Position numbers and translations under genes: made by a program. Under the pieces are notes generated by a model. The model searched no databases and was not told the DNA's origin. It was given only the letters and a program-made list of their open reading frames with translations. This document shows, in pieces, positions 7,344-14,863 of a stretch of DNA of 64,000 nt (the first letter of the stretch is position 1; each line of letters begins with the position of its first letter). The DNA lies in assembly GCF_000526335.1 (NCBI RefSeq), contig NZ_JAFW01000001.1, forward strand, positions 4,898,001 to 4,962,000. The letters run 5' to 3'. Source of the stretch: Arthrobacter sp. 31Y (GTDB lineage Bacteria > Actinomycetota > Actinomycetes > Actinomycetales > Micrococcaceae).

Positions 7344-8465
7344 ATGACGTTCCTCATCCGGAACCAACTCATCAGACTGGCGCTGATCCCTGCTGTGGTG
7401 CTGGGTCTTTCCGCCTGCATTCCTCCTGAATCGGGCCGCTTCCCGCCCGACCAGACGTCTGCCTCGGCCCCGATGCCATCCGCGGAACAGGCCAACTCCC
7501 AACAGGCCAACTCACCACAAGCTTCTTCTCCCCAAGCCACCTCACTCCAAGCCACTTCATCCCAGGCCATCTCACCACCGGCCGCCACCCCGCAAGCCCC
7601 CACGACGACGCCGGCGCAACCCAACGCCGTCGGACCGGGCAGTGGATCCACCAGCAGCATTCAACCCGCGCCGCCTCCTGAGCCTGGGGAGACTGCCTTG
7701 GCGCCCCCGCAGGAGCCCATCGTGGTGAGTTGGGTGCCCGAGGGGCCCATCGCTTCAGATGATCCCGTCTCGGGCCAGCGGTACCTCATGCTGCAGCACT
7801 TCCAATGCGCAGCCCTGGCTCAGAGCGTCGAGGGCGCCGCAGACGCTGCCGTCTGGCGGGCGGGCGCCGCCGTTTGCCACGCCCTTCAGACCGGCGACCA
7901 CGACGCCTGGCAGGAGGCGTCCGTCGCCGTAGCAAGGACTCCACGGATCCCGCAAAAACAGTGCCTTGAGTTCCGAGTGGCGGCCACATCGGCATTTTTG
8001 GTGGCGCAGTACCGCAACAATCCCGGCAGTATCTTCGCAGCGGAACCGGGGCCTGGCGAAGCGTGCCCCCGGCAACTGGTGGGGCTGACCGTAGTGGACC
8101 AGGATTTGCGGCCAGCCGTTGGCATGCCCCGTGCTTCGGGCCCCACGTCAGGGGGCACAATTATTCGCTTGGACGGATACTACGTTCGAGTGGGAGGCAT
8201 CCTGATTGATGGCGTTCCAACTGCTCCGGACATTGTTGCCGGGGGAGGCGATTACCAGACCTTGTATTTGAAGATGCCTCCGGCTGACGGCAGGAAGTCC
8301 ATCCGGATCTCCATCACGGACACGGTGGATGTTGCCGGAACGGTGACGTTCTTCTACGACGACTCCGCCGTGCCCGGCAGCACCCCGCCACCTGCCGCTG
8401 AACCGGCCACTGTCCTAGGCTGGGGCCATGTCGATTTTCCAGTACTACGTAGCTTCAACCATTGA
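7344..8465 (+). CDS. Lipoprotein with a pentapeptide-repeat linker
   Basis: A 373-residue exported protein. Residues 1-24 are a signal sequence (positive start, hydrophobic core) ending in the lipobox LSAC, so Cys25 should be lipidated. Residues 49-78 are six QA-x-S-x pentapeptides, followed by a Pro/Ala/Thr-rich stretch to about 115, which looks like a flexible cell-wall-spanning linker. The C-terminal 230 residues contain several Cys (FQCAALAQ, AVCHAL, KQCLEF, EACPRQL) and a beta-rich end with an IPT-like phrase (GGTIIRLDGYYVRVGGILIDG). No family identified. The end overlaps the next gene by 38 bp. Confidence 0.65.
   Translation: MTFLIRNQLIRLALIPAVVLGLSACIPPESGRFPPDQTSASAPMPSAEQANSQQANSPQASSPQATSLQATSSQAISPPAATPQAPTTTPAQPNAVGPGSGSTSSIQPAPPPEPGETALAPPQEPIVVSWVPEGPIASDDPVSGQRYLMLQHFQCAALAQSVEGAADAAVWRAGAAVCHALQTGDHDAWQEASVAVARTPRIPQKQCLEFRVAATSAFLVAQYRNNPGSIFAAEPGPGEACPRQLVGLTVVDQDLRPAVGMPRASGPTSGGTIIRLDGYYVRVGGILIDGVPTAPDIVAGGGDYQTLYLKMPPADGRKSIRISITDTVDVAGTVTFFYDDSAVPGSTPPPAAEPATVLGWGHVDFPVLRSFNH
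7488..7577 (+). repeat. Six tandem 15-bp units inside the lipoprotein gene
   Basis: The units encode QANSQ, QANSP, QASSP, QATSL, QATSS and QAISP in order. DNA units are similar but not identical, so this is protein-level low complexity that could expand or contract by slippage, not a CRISPR array. Confidence 0.7.
8416..8421 (+). promoter_or_regulatory. -10 element, leaderless geometry (DHFR-like gene)
   Basis: TAGGCT, 6 nt before the ATG at 8428. The promoter lies inside the 3' end of the lipoprotein gene. Confidence 0.5.
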
Positions 8466-8967
8466 TGGTTTCATCGCTTCACCCGACGACGACCTTGGCT
8501 GGCTTCTCCAGTTCGACCAAGCAGAGGGTGTCAATGAAAGCATCGAATCATTCATGGCAGGCGTTGGATGCATCGCCATGGGCGGCGATACCTATCGCTG
8601 GCTCATGGAGCACGAACCCGGCGCATGGCCGTATCCGGACACTCCGTGCTGGGTTTTCACCCACCATGAATACTCGGCACCGGCCGGATCGGATATCACC
8701 TTTGTCCGTGGCGATGTCCGCGAGTTCGCACCGGACCTCCTCAAGGACGCAGGAGACAAGAACGTGTGGCTGGTGGGCGGAGGCCACCTCGTAGCGCAGT
8801 TCGCCAATGCCGGACTGCTCCACGAGATGATCGTCACCATCATTCCTGTGGTGCTGGGCGCGGGCAAGCGGCTACTGCCGCTCAATGGCCCGACGGCGCC
8901 GCTTGAGTTGGTTTCTTCGAAGATCCTTGGAGGGGCCGCAGCTGAACTGCACTACCGGCTTCAGTGA
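8428..8967 (+). CDS. Dihydrofolate reductase / RibD C-terminal-domain family protein
   Basis: A 179-residue protein with the RibD C-terminal (DHFR-like) fold: YYVASTIDGFIASPDDDLGWL at the start, GCIAMGGDTYRWL (nucleotide-binding region), and VWLVGGGHLVAQF plus the VVLGAGKRLLPL end. Proteins of this type are NADPH-dependent reductases of unassigned substrate and are not the essential folate enzyme. It starts 6 nt after its own -10 and overlaps the lipoprotein gene by 38 bp. Its end overlaps the convergent thioesterase gene by 7 bp. Confidence 0.85.
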   Translation: MSIFQYYVASTIDGFIASPDDDLGWLLQFDQAEGVNESIESFMAGVGCIAMGGDTYRWLMEHEPGAWPYPDTPCWVFTHHEYSAPAGSDITFVRGDVREFAPDLLKDAGDKNVWLVGGGHLVAQFANAGLLHEMIVTIIPVVLGAGKRLLPLNGPTAPLELVSSKILGGAAAELHYRLQ

Positions 8968-9425
8968 CGGTTATCCCGGATCATGTTGGTGATCCTGGCA
9001 GTAGAGAGCCGGCGACCACTGTCATCGGTGATAACAATCTCGTGAGTTGCCAGGGTTCCACCCAGATGGATGGCTGTGCAGGTTCCGGTCACGGTGCCGC
9101 TGGCCACCGAACGGTGATGTGTGGCGCCCACCTCTATACCCACGGCGTGGCGGCCACGACCGGCATGGAGCGATGCAGCAAACGATCCCAAGGTCTCCGC
9201 GAGGACAACATGGGCGCCGCCATGGAGGATGCCCGCCACCTGCGTATTTCCTTCCACCGGCATGGTGGCCACTATGCGCTCCGCGCTCATTTCCGTGAAC
9301 CGGATACCCAGTTTCACCACGAGGGCACCAACGCCATGCGCTGAGAGCCAATCGTGGAACTCTTCCGGAACACCTGCTTCATTGAGCTCGTCGACAAACC
9401 GGTTCGGCGTGAAATTGTCCATCAT
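8961..9425 (-). CDS. PaaI-family hotdog thioesterase
   Basis: A 154-residue hotdog-fold protein. ILHGGAHVVLAETLGSFAA is the PaaI-type active region (HGG and the catalytic acid in the central helix), followed by GIEVGATHHRSVASGTVTGT. These enzymes hydrolyse aryl- or acyl-CoA thioesters, for example phenylacetyl-CoA derivatives or DHNA-CoA. The frame is open to 9587, but that would run into polA. MMDNFTP at 9425 gives the normal length and leaves 19 bp to the divergent polA start. The exact substrate is unknown. Confidence 0.85.
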   Translation of the reverse strand: MMDNFTPNRFVDELNEAGVPEEFHDWLSAHGVGALVVKLGIRFTEMSAERIVATMPVEGNTQVAGILHGGAHVVLAETLGSFAASLHAGRGRHAVGIEVGATHHRSVASGTVTGTCTAIHLGGTLATHEIVITDDSGRRLSTARITNMIRDNRH

Positions 9426-9437
9426 GCCAACTAGGCT
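9415..9437 (+). promoter_or_regulatory. polA promoter, RecA-NDp (PafBC)-like
   Basis: TTGTC at 9415-9419 is followed, with 12 nt between TGTC and the hexamer, by TAGGCT at 9432-9437. The GTG start follows after 7 nt. This matches the known layout TTGTCRGTG-N8-TANNNT of the mycobacterial LexA-independent damage promoter, although the RGTG half is not conserved. Shared with uvrB and uvrC in this window. Confidence 0.5.
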
Positions 9438-9444
9438 GGCACCT

Positions 9445-12228
9445 GTGAGTGAAACAACCAAACCGGACCAGGTTCCAACGGCCCAAGCTGCTGCCATCGC
9501 TACAGCACCCACCCCCTCTGCTTCAACGTCCACCAGTGCCGCGGGGGAGGGCCGGCCCAGGCTGCTGGTCCTGGACGGCCACTCCATGGCATTCAGGGCT
9601 TTCTACGCCCTGCCTGCAGAGAACTTCTCCACGGCCAGGGGCCAATACACCAACGCCGTGCACGGGTTCACCTCAATGCTGATCAACCTGATCAAGGACC
9701 AGAAGCCCACCCACGTTGCCGTTGCTTTTGACGTCTCGGATGACACGACGTTCCGCAAGGCGGAGTACAGCGAATACAAAGGCGGCCGGAACGCCACGCC
9801 TGCGGAATTCGCCGGCCAGATCGGCCTCATAGCCAAGGTCATGGAAGCCTGGGGCATCAGAACCATTGCCATGCCCGGATTTGAGGCCGATGATGTCCTG
9901 GCCACACTGGCAGCACAGGGTGACGCTGCAGGCTTCGAAGTCCTTCTTGTCTCCGGTGACCGGGACGCGTTCCAGCTGATCAACGACAACGTCTTTGTGC
10001 TGTATCCCAAGCAGGGTGTGAGCAACATTCCCAGGATGGACGCTGCTGCCATCGAGGAGAAGTACTTCGTCAAGCCCGGTTTGTATTCCGACCTCGCCGC
10101 CCTCGTGGGCGAAACTGCGGACAACCTTCCCGGCGTTCCAGGCGTTGGCCCCAAGACGGCTGCCAAGTGGATCAATCTCTACGGAGGCCTTGAAGGCATC
10201 CTGGAAAACCTTGACTCCATCGGCGGCAAGGTGGGCGGGGCCCTGAAGGAGAACCTTGAGAACGTCAAGCGCAACCGCAGGCTCAACCGCCTTCTGACCG
10301 ACCTCGACCTTCCCCTGACCTTGGCTGACTTGCATGAGCCACGTCCGGATCGCCAGGCGATCGAGGATCTTTTCGAGGAACTCGAATTCCGGACGCTCCG
10401 CACGCGGTTGTTCGATCTCTACGGTGACGACACCGCCGGAGAGGCCCCGGACACCATCGATGCCCCGGAATACTCCGTCCTCACGGATGCCGCGGAACTT
10501 GAGTCCTTTTTCGCAGCCGGCTCCGGTGTGCGTTCGGCGCTGGCTGTGCAGCTTGTCCCCGGACGCATCGGGGATGACGCGAGTGCCCTGGCTGTTGTCA
10601 GGAGCAACGGAGCGGCGTACATCGAACTGACGGGCCTGGACGCTGCAGCTGAGTCGGTCTTGGCCCGGTGGCTCCAGGACCCCGAGGAAGCCAAGGTGCT
10701 GCACGAGTTCAAGTCGGCCCTGAAGGCTCTTCACAACCGTGGCCTCGGCCTGGAAGGCGTGGTAGATGACACCTCCATCTCCGGCTACCTGATCCAGCCG
10801 GACCGCCGCAGCTACGATCTCGCCGAACTCGCCCAAGTGCACTTGAAGATCTCACTTGCCACGGCCGCTGCACAGTCCGGGCAGCTGGAGCTCGATCTCT
10901 CGGGTGACACGGATCAGGCTGCCGCAGCAGCGCTCGTCCAGCATGCCGCCGTCGTGCATGCCCTCAGCAAGCACTTCGAAACGGAACTTGCCGAAATCAA
11001 GGCCGACGCCCTGTTGACGACGCTCGAACTTCCGGTGGCACGTGTGCTGGCGCAGATGGAACTCACCGGCATCTTTGTGTCTACGGACCGCATGGATGAG
11101 CAACTCGCGGACCTCACCAAGGTGATCGAGAATGCCCAGGAACAGGCTTTTGCTGCGATCGGGCACGAGGTAAACCTCGGTTCGCCCAAGCAGTTGCAGA
11201 CAGTACTTTTCGAGGAACTGGGTCTGCCCAAGACCAAGAAGATCAAGTCGGGCTACACCACCGACGCCGCGTCCTTGAAGGGCCTGCTGGAGAAGACCGG
11301 ACACGAATTCCTGGTCCAGCTCATGGCGCACCGTGAGTCGTCCAAACTGGCTCAGATGGTGGAAACACTCAAGAAGTCTGTTGCTGACGATGCGCGTATC
11401 CACACAACGTATGCGCAGAACATTGCAGCCACAGGCCGCATCTCATCTAACAACCCCAACCTGCAGAACATCCCGGTCCGCAGCGAGGAGGGTCGCAGGG
11501 TGCGCAGCATCTTCGTGGTCAGTGAAGGCTACGAGTGCTTGCTGTCTGCCGACTACTCCCAGATCGAAATGCGCATCATGGCGCACCTTTCAGGGGACCA
11601 GGCCCTCATTCAGGCCTACAAGGACGGGGAGGACCTTCACCGCTTCGTTGGCGCCCGGATCTTTAATGTTGAGCCGGCCGAAGTCACCAGTGCGATGCGA
11701 TCCAAGGTCAAGGCGATGTCCTACGGTTTGGCGTATGGCCTGACATCCTTCGGACTTTCCAAGCAGTTGGAGATCTCCGTGGACGAGGCCCGGACGCTGA
11801 TGAAGGACTACTATGACCGCTTCGGTGCCGTACGCGCTTACTTGGATGGCGTGAGGGATCAAGCACGGGTGGATGGTTACACAGCCACTATCGAAGGCCG
11901 TCGCCGCTACCTGCCGGACCTGACCAGTACTAACCGTCAAGCCCGCGAAGCAGCAGAGCGTATCGCCCTCAACTCGCCCATCCAGGGCTCGGCTGCGGAC
12001 ATCATCAAGCGGGCCATGCTGGGCGTCTCGGCAGAGCTCGCAAGCCAAGGGCTCAAGTCACGCATGCTGCTTCAGGTCCACGACGAACTTGTGCTCGAGG
12101 TTGCACCGGGAGAGCGCGAAGCCGTGGAGAAGCTGGTCATCGAACAGATGGGCTCCGCCGCAGACTTGTCCGTACCGCTCGATGTCCAGATTGGCATTGG
12201 TTCCAGCTGGTACGAGGCCGGGCACTAG
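9445..12228 (+). CDS. polA: DNA polymerase I
   Basis: A 927-residue polymerase for lagging-strand maturation and excision repair. After an Ala/Thr-rich leader of about 33 residues comes the 5'-3' exonuclease domain (LLVLDGHSMAFRAFYAL, GFEADDVLATLA, GVGPKTAAKWI). The middle domain lacks a visible DxE proofreading motif, so 3'-5' exonuclease activity is probably absent, as in other actinobacterial PolA. The polymerase domain has GRISSNNPNLQNIPVR, DYSQIEMRIMAHLSGD (near residue 702) and QVHDELVLEV (near 877). The GTG at 9445 was chosen because it follows a -10 by 7 nt. The frame is open upstream, but that DNA codes for the thioesterase on the other strand. Confidence 0.97.
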   Translation: MSETTKPDQVPTAQAAAIATAPTPSASTSTSAAGEGRPRLLVLDGHSMAFRAFYALPAENFSTARGQYTNAVHGFTSMLINLIKDQKPTHVAVAFDVSDDTTFRKAEYSEYKGGRNATPAEFAGQIGLIAKVMEAWGIRTIAMPGFEADDVLATLAAQGDAAGFEVLLVSGDRDAFQLINDNVFVLYPKQGVSNIPRMDAAAIEEKYFVKPGLYSDLAALVGETADNLPGVPGVGPKTAAKWINLYGGLEGILENLDSIGGKVGGALKENLENVKRNRRLNRLLTDLDLPLTLADLHEPRPDRQAIEDLFEELEFRTLRTRLFDLYGDDTAGEAPDTIDAPEYSVLTDAAELESFFAAGSGVRSALAVQLVPGRIGDDASALAVVRSNGAAYIELTGLDAAAESVLARWLQDPEEAKVLHEFKSALKALHNRGLGLEGVVDDTSISGYLIQPDRRSYDLAELAQVHLKISLATAAAQSGQLELDLSGDTDQAAAAALVQHAAVVHALSKHFETELAEIKADALLTTLELPVARVLAQMELTGIFVSTDRMDEQLADLTKVIENAQEQAFAAIGHEVNLGSPKQLQTVLFEELGLPKTKKIKSGYTTDAASLKGLLEKTGHEFLVQLMAHRESSKLAQMVETLKKSVADDARIHTTYAQNIAATGRISSNNPNLQNIPVRSEEGRRVRSIFVVSEGYECLLSADYSQIEMRIMAHLSGDQALIQAYKDGEDLHRFVGARIFNVEPAEVTSAMRSKVKAMSYGLAYGLTSFGLSKQLEISVDEARTLMKDYYDRFGAVRAYLDGVRDQARVDGYTATIEGRRRYLPDLTSTNRQAREAAERIALNSPIQGSAADIIKRAMLGVSAELASQGLKSRMLLQVHDELVLEVAPGEREAVEKLVIEQMGSAADLSVPLDVQIGIGSSWYEAGH

Positions 12229-12263
12229 GCAAGACGCCGGGCACTAAGTAAGGATTCAGGGAA

Positions 12264-12306
12264 CGCCGAAGGGCGCGCCGCCGAGATGGTGGCGCGCCCT
12301 TCGGCG
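12264..12306 (+). terminator. Strong hairpin terminator after polA
   Basis: Perfect 16-bp arms (12264-12279 and 12291-12306; CGCCGAAGGGCGCGCC and its complement) around an 11-nt loop. There is no long T run, but the -10 of the next gene begins 7 nt later. Confidence 0.75.
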
Positions 12307-12312
12307 TCTGGC

Positions 12313-12318
12313 TAGGCT
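12313..12318 (+). promoter_or_regulatory. -10 element, leaderless geometry (Eis-like gene)
   Basis: TAGGCT, 7 nt before the GTG at 12326. Confidence 0.5.
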
Positions 12319-12325
12319 CAAGGGC

Positions 12326-13639
12326 GTGGCCGATCCCAATGAAAACAAGTCCGGAAAGTACACCGTCCAACGATTCCCCGCTGTAGCTGACCCACATCAC
12401 GCCGGCTACAGCCGCTGCACCATCTGGGTGCAGGCTGTCTCCCACGGATTCCACCAGCAGCGGCGCGATGATGAGTACCTCGCCAAAACCCTGGCGGCCT
12501 ACCAAACAGATCAGCGCGAGCTGACGGGTGTGTATGTCAATGGCAGCGTCCCGGAGCACTCTCTTGGCGCCGAGGTTCCGGTGGCAACGTACGCGACCAT
12601 GCGCAAGGCGTTGAACATCGGCTTTGGCCGCCAACTTGAATCCAATCTCGTCACCGCCGTGACAGTCCGCGGCACCCACCGGCGGAACGGCATACTGCGT
12701 GGCATGATCACCGCAGACTTGGAAGCCGCGAAGGATGACGGCCTCGCGATGGCAGCCCTTACGGCGTCCGAAGCCTCCATCTATGGCCGTTTTGGCTTTG
12801 GCGTGGCCACCTTCGAACGGAGCATCAAGGTTGATACCGGCCCGCGCTTCCAGCTCCGGGGCCTGCCGGAAGGCACCGTTGAAGTCGCTGATCCCTCGGT
12901 GTTGCTGGACATAGCCCCGAAGGTCTTCGAACGTGTCCAGCGGCTCTCGCCTGGTTCGGTTGACCGGCAGGAGTACTACCGGCTGGTTGCTTCCGGTTCG
13001 ATCGGCCACGACGGCAAACCGGATACCTCCGTCCGATGCGCCCTCCACTATGATCAGTCCGGCACGCTGGATGGCTACGTTTCCTACCGCTTCAAGGGGT
13101 GGGACCACAAGCCGTACACCATGGAAATCGTGGATCTCGTAGCGGCAAGCAACGCGGCTTACCTGGACCTTTGGCGCTTCCTGGGCAGCATCGATCTCAT
13201 CGATGAAGTGACGTGGGCCGAAGCGCCAGTGGACGATCCCCTGTCATGGGCACTGGTGGATCCCAGGTGCATCGACGCCTCTGAAATCCGCGACATGCTT
13301 TGGCTCCGGATCCTGGATACACCTGCCGCCCTGCGCGCCCGAAAGTTCGCTGCGGCAGGCAAGCTGGTGCTGGAAGTACGTGATTCCCTGGATATGGCGG
13401 GCGGCACCTGGGTTCTTGAGTCCGACGGCGGTGCTGCCGCCGTCGTGACTGAAGCCTCAGGCGAGGCACCCGACCTCAGCCTGGACGTCGCCGATCTTGC
13501 CTCCATCTACCTTGGCGCTGTGTCGCCCGTGACCTTGGCAGCGGCCAGTCGCATTCACGAACACACACCGGGAGCCGCCTACCTGGCGCAGCAGCTATTT
13601 GCCGTCGAAAGGTCCGCGCACTGCCTGACGCACTTCTAG
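12326..13639 (+). CDS. Eis-like GNAT N-acetyltransferase
   Basis: A 437-residue protein of the Eis group (two fused GNAT modules plus a C-terminal sterol-carrier-like domain). Visible are TIWVQAVSHGFHQQ at the start, VTAVTVRGTHRRNGILRGMITADL (the acetyl-CoA loop, R-x-x-G-x-x-R/G type), and AALTASEASIYGRFGFGVAT, which is very typical of the family. The C-terminal portion (DLSLDVADLASIYLGAVSP) matches the SCP2-like end. Eis of Mycobacterium tuberculosis acetylates aminoglycosides and lysines. Here the physiological substrate is unknown. Own promoter directly after the polA terminator. Confidence 0.88.
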   Translation: MADPNENKSGKYTVQRFPAVADPHHAGYSRCTIWVQAVSHGFHQQRRDDEYLAKTLAAYQTDQRELTGVYVNGSVPEHSLGAEVPVATYATMRKALNIGFGRQLESNLVTAVTVRGTHRRNGILRGMITADLEAAKDDGLAMAALTASEASIYGRFGFGVATFERSIKVDTGPRFQLRGLPEGTVEVADPSVLLDIAPKVFERVQRLSPGSVDRQEYYRLVASGSIGHDGKPDTSVRCALHYDQSGTLDGYVSYRFKGWDHKPYTMEIVDLVAASNAAYLDLWRFLGSIDLIDEVTWAEAPVDDPLSWALVDPRCIDASEIRDMLWLRILDTPAALRARKFAAAGKLVLEVRDSLDMAGGTWVLESDGGAAAVVTEASGEAPDLSLDVADLASIYLGAVSPVTLAAASRIHEHTPGAAYLAQQLFAVERSAHCLTHF

Positions 13640-13675
13640 GCCAGCTTCCAGGCCGCGCCGGCTAAACACAACCAC

Positions 13676-13709
13676 ATAGTCACAACAAGAAAATAGTCAC
13701 AACAAGAAA
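13676..13709 (+). repeat. Perfect 17-bp tandem duplication in the deacetylase leader
   Basis: ATAGTCACAACAAGAAA occurs twice head to tail (13676-13692 and 13693-13709), ending 10 nt before the ATG. The second copy runs into the AAAAAGGA ribosome site. Confidence 0.9.
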
Positions 13710-13719
13710 AAGGACATCC

Positions 13720-14679
13720 ATGGGGGATTCCAAGCGGCGGCCGTTGGCCGGCCGGCGATCAGTGCTGCTTGGAATGGCAGGATTGGCTTCTGCGGCACTA
13801 TCGGCATGCGCGAACAGCGGAAGCCCGACCGTGCCTACAGCCTCCGGAGCGGGGCCGGCCACGGGAAATGCGCCAGTAACGGGGCCGGCCACGCCACCTC
13901 CTTCCATCGCTGCTAAGTCCAGTGAACAGGCGGCGGCCGCCCTCGCACCGGCGGGACCGTCCACGGCACAGGCAGCTCCCGGCAAGGAGCAGGTGCTGGC
14001 GGAGTTCGCTGGACGGAACCCCAAAGAATGGGGGCTGCACGTGACGGGGGTGGTGAATCGTTCAGCGTCCGCCAAAGTTGCGTTGACCTTTGATGCGTGT
14101 GGAGGTCACGGAGGCACAGGGTGCGATCACACACTCTTGCAAACTCTTCGTCGGCTCAACGTCCCTGCAACGTTGTTCGTCAACAGCCGATGGATTCACG
14201 CCAACCCAGGGTTGTCCGCAGAACTGGCCGCTGATCCGCTGTTCGAACTCGCCAATCACGGCACCGCTCACCTACCCCTGTCAGTGAACGGCAAGTCCGC
14301 TTACGGCATCCAGGGGACCGCTTCTGTTGCGGCTGCTTACGATGAAGTGATGGGCAACCAGCAGATCCTGCAGGAACTCACCGGAAAGGTCGCGCAGTTC
14401 TTTCGTCCAGGAACCGCGTTCTACGACGACGTCGCGGTGGATATGACGCGAAGGCTCGGTATGCTGCCGGTCAACTTCACTGTTAATGGCGACGGCGGTG
14501 CCACCTATTCGGCGGCAACCGTTGCCGCCGAGGTGGGGCGGGCCGCGGCCGGCGACATCGTGATCTCACACTTCAACAGGCCGGCCGCAGGCACAGCTGG
14601 CGGATATGCGCGAGCCTTGCCGCGGCTTCTCGATCATGGAGTAGCGTTTGGTCGCCTGGGAGACGTCCTGACGCCGTAA
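13720..14679 (+). CDS. Polysaccharide deacetylase (NodB homology) lipoprotein, Tat-type signal
   Basis: A 319-residue exported protein. The N-terminus has a twin-arginine motif (RRSVLLG) and a lipobox (LSAC), indicating Tat export and lipid anchoring. A Pro/Ala-rich linker of about 70 residues follows. The NodB-type domain begins with VALTFDACGGHGG, continues with PATLFVNSRWI and ELANHGTAH (the H-x3-H metal pair), and later FFRPGTAFYDD and DIVISHFNRP. The usual TFDDG is TFDAC here, so the second aspartate is Ala, as in a known subgroup. The likely target is N- or O-acetylated cell-wall glycan; the exact bond is unknown. Confidence 0.85.
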   Translation: MGDSKRRPLAGRRSVLLGMAGLASAALSACANSGSPTVPTASGAGPATGNAPVTGPATPPPSIAAKSSEQAAAALAPAGPSTAQAAPGKEQVLAEFAGRNPKEWGLHVTGVVNRSASAKVALTFDACGGHGGTGCDHTLLQTLRRLNVPATLFVNSRWIHANPGLSAELAADPLFELANHGTAHLPLSVNGKSAYGIQGTASVAAAYDEVMGNQQILQELTGKVAQFFRPGTAFYDDVAVDMTRRLGMLPVNFTVNGDGGATYSAATVAAEVGRAAAGDIVISHFNRPAAGTAGGYARALPRLLDHGVAFGRLGDVLTP

Positions 14680-14687
14680 CACTCCTT

Positions 14688-14717
14688 TTGACCCTGCTTT
14701 GCCAATGCGACTAGAAT
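14688..14717 (+). promoter_or_regulatory. rpsA promoter
   Basis: TTGACC (14688-14693), an 18-bp spacer and TAGAAT (14712-14717). This is close to the vegetative sigma consensus and suits a strongly expressed ribosomal gene. It predicts a leader of about 140 nt. Confidence 0.7.
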
Positions 14718-14794
14718 AAACGGGCGTGTACTACGTGCATGCATCCATTTTGTATTAATCCACAAATCAGGATGACCCGGTAATTTGCCGTGTT

Positions 14795-14818
14795 CTGCCG
14801 TCCGGAACCGGACGGCAG
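14795..14818 (+). promoter_or_regulatory. Perfect hairpin in the rpsA leader
   Basis: CTGCCGTCCGG (14795-14805), two bases, then its exact complement (14808-14818). An 11-bp stem lies 46 nt before the rpsA ATG with no T tract after it, so it looks like a leader structure more than a terminator. Confidence 0.6.
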
Positions 14819-14863
14819 CGGTTCGCCTGACCGACTAACTATCCACAACGGAGCCCCTACTAC

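Noticed and set aside
7488-7577. Direct repeats considered as a CRISPR or mobile element
   Set aside because: Units are 15 bp, contiguous, in frame, and encode a pentapeptide; there are no spacers.
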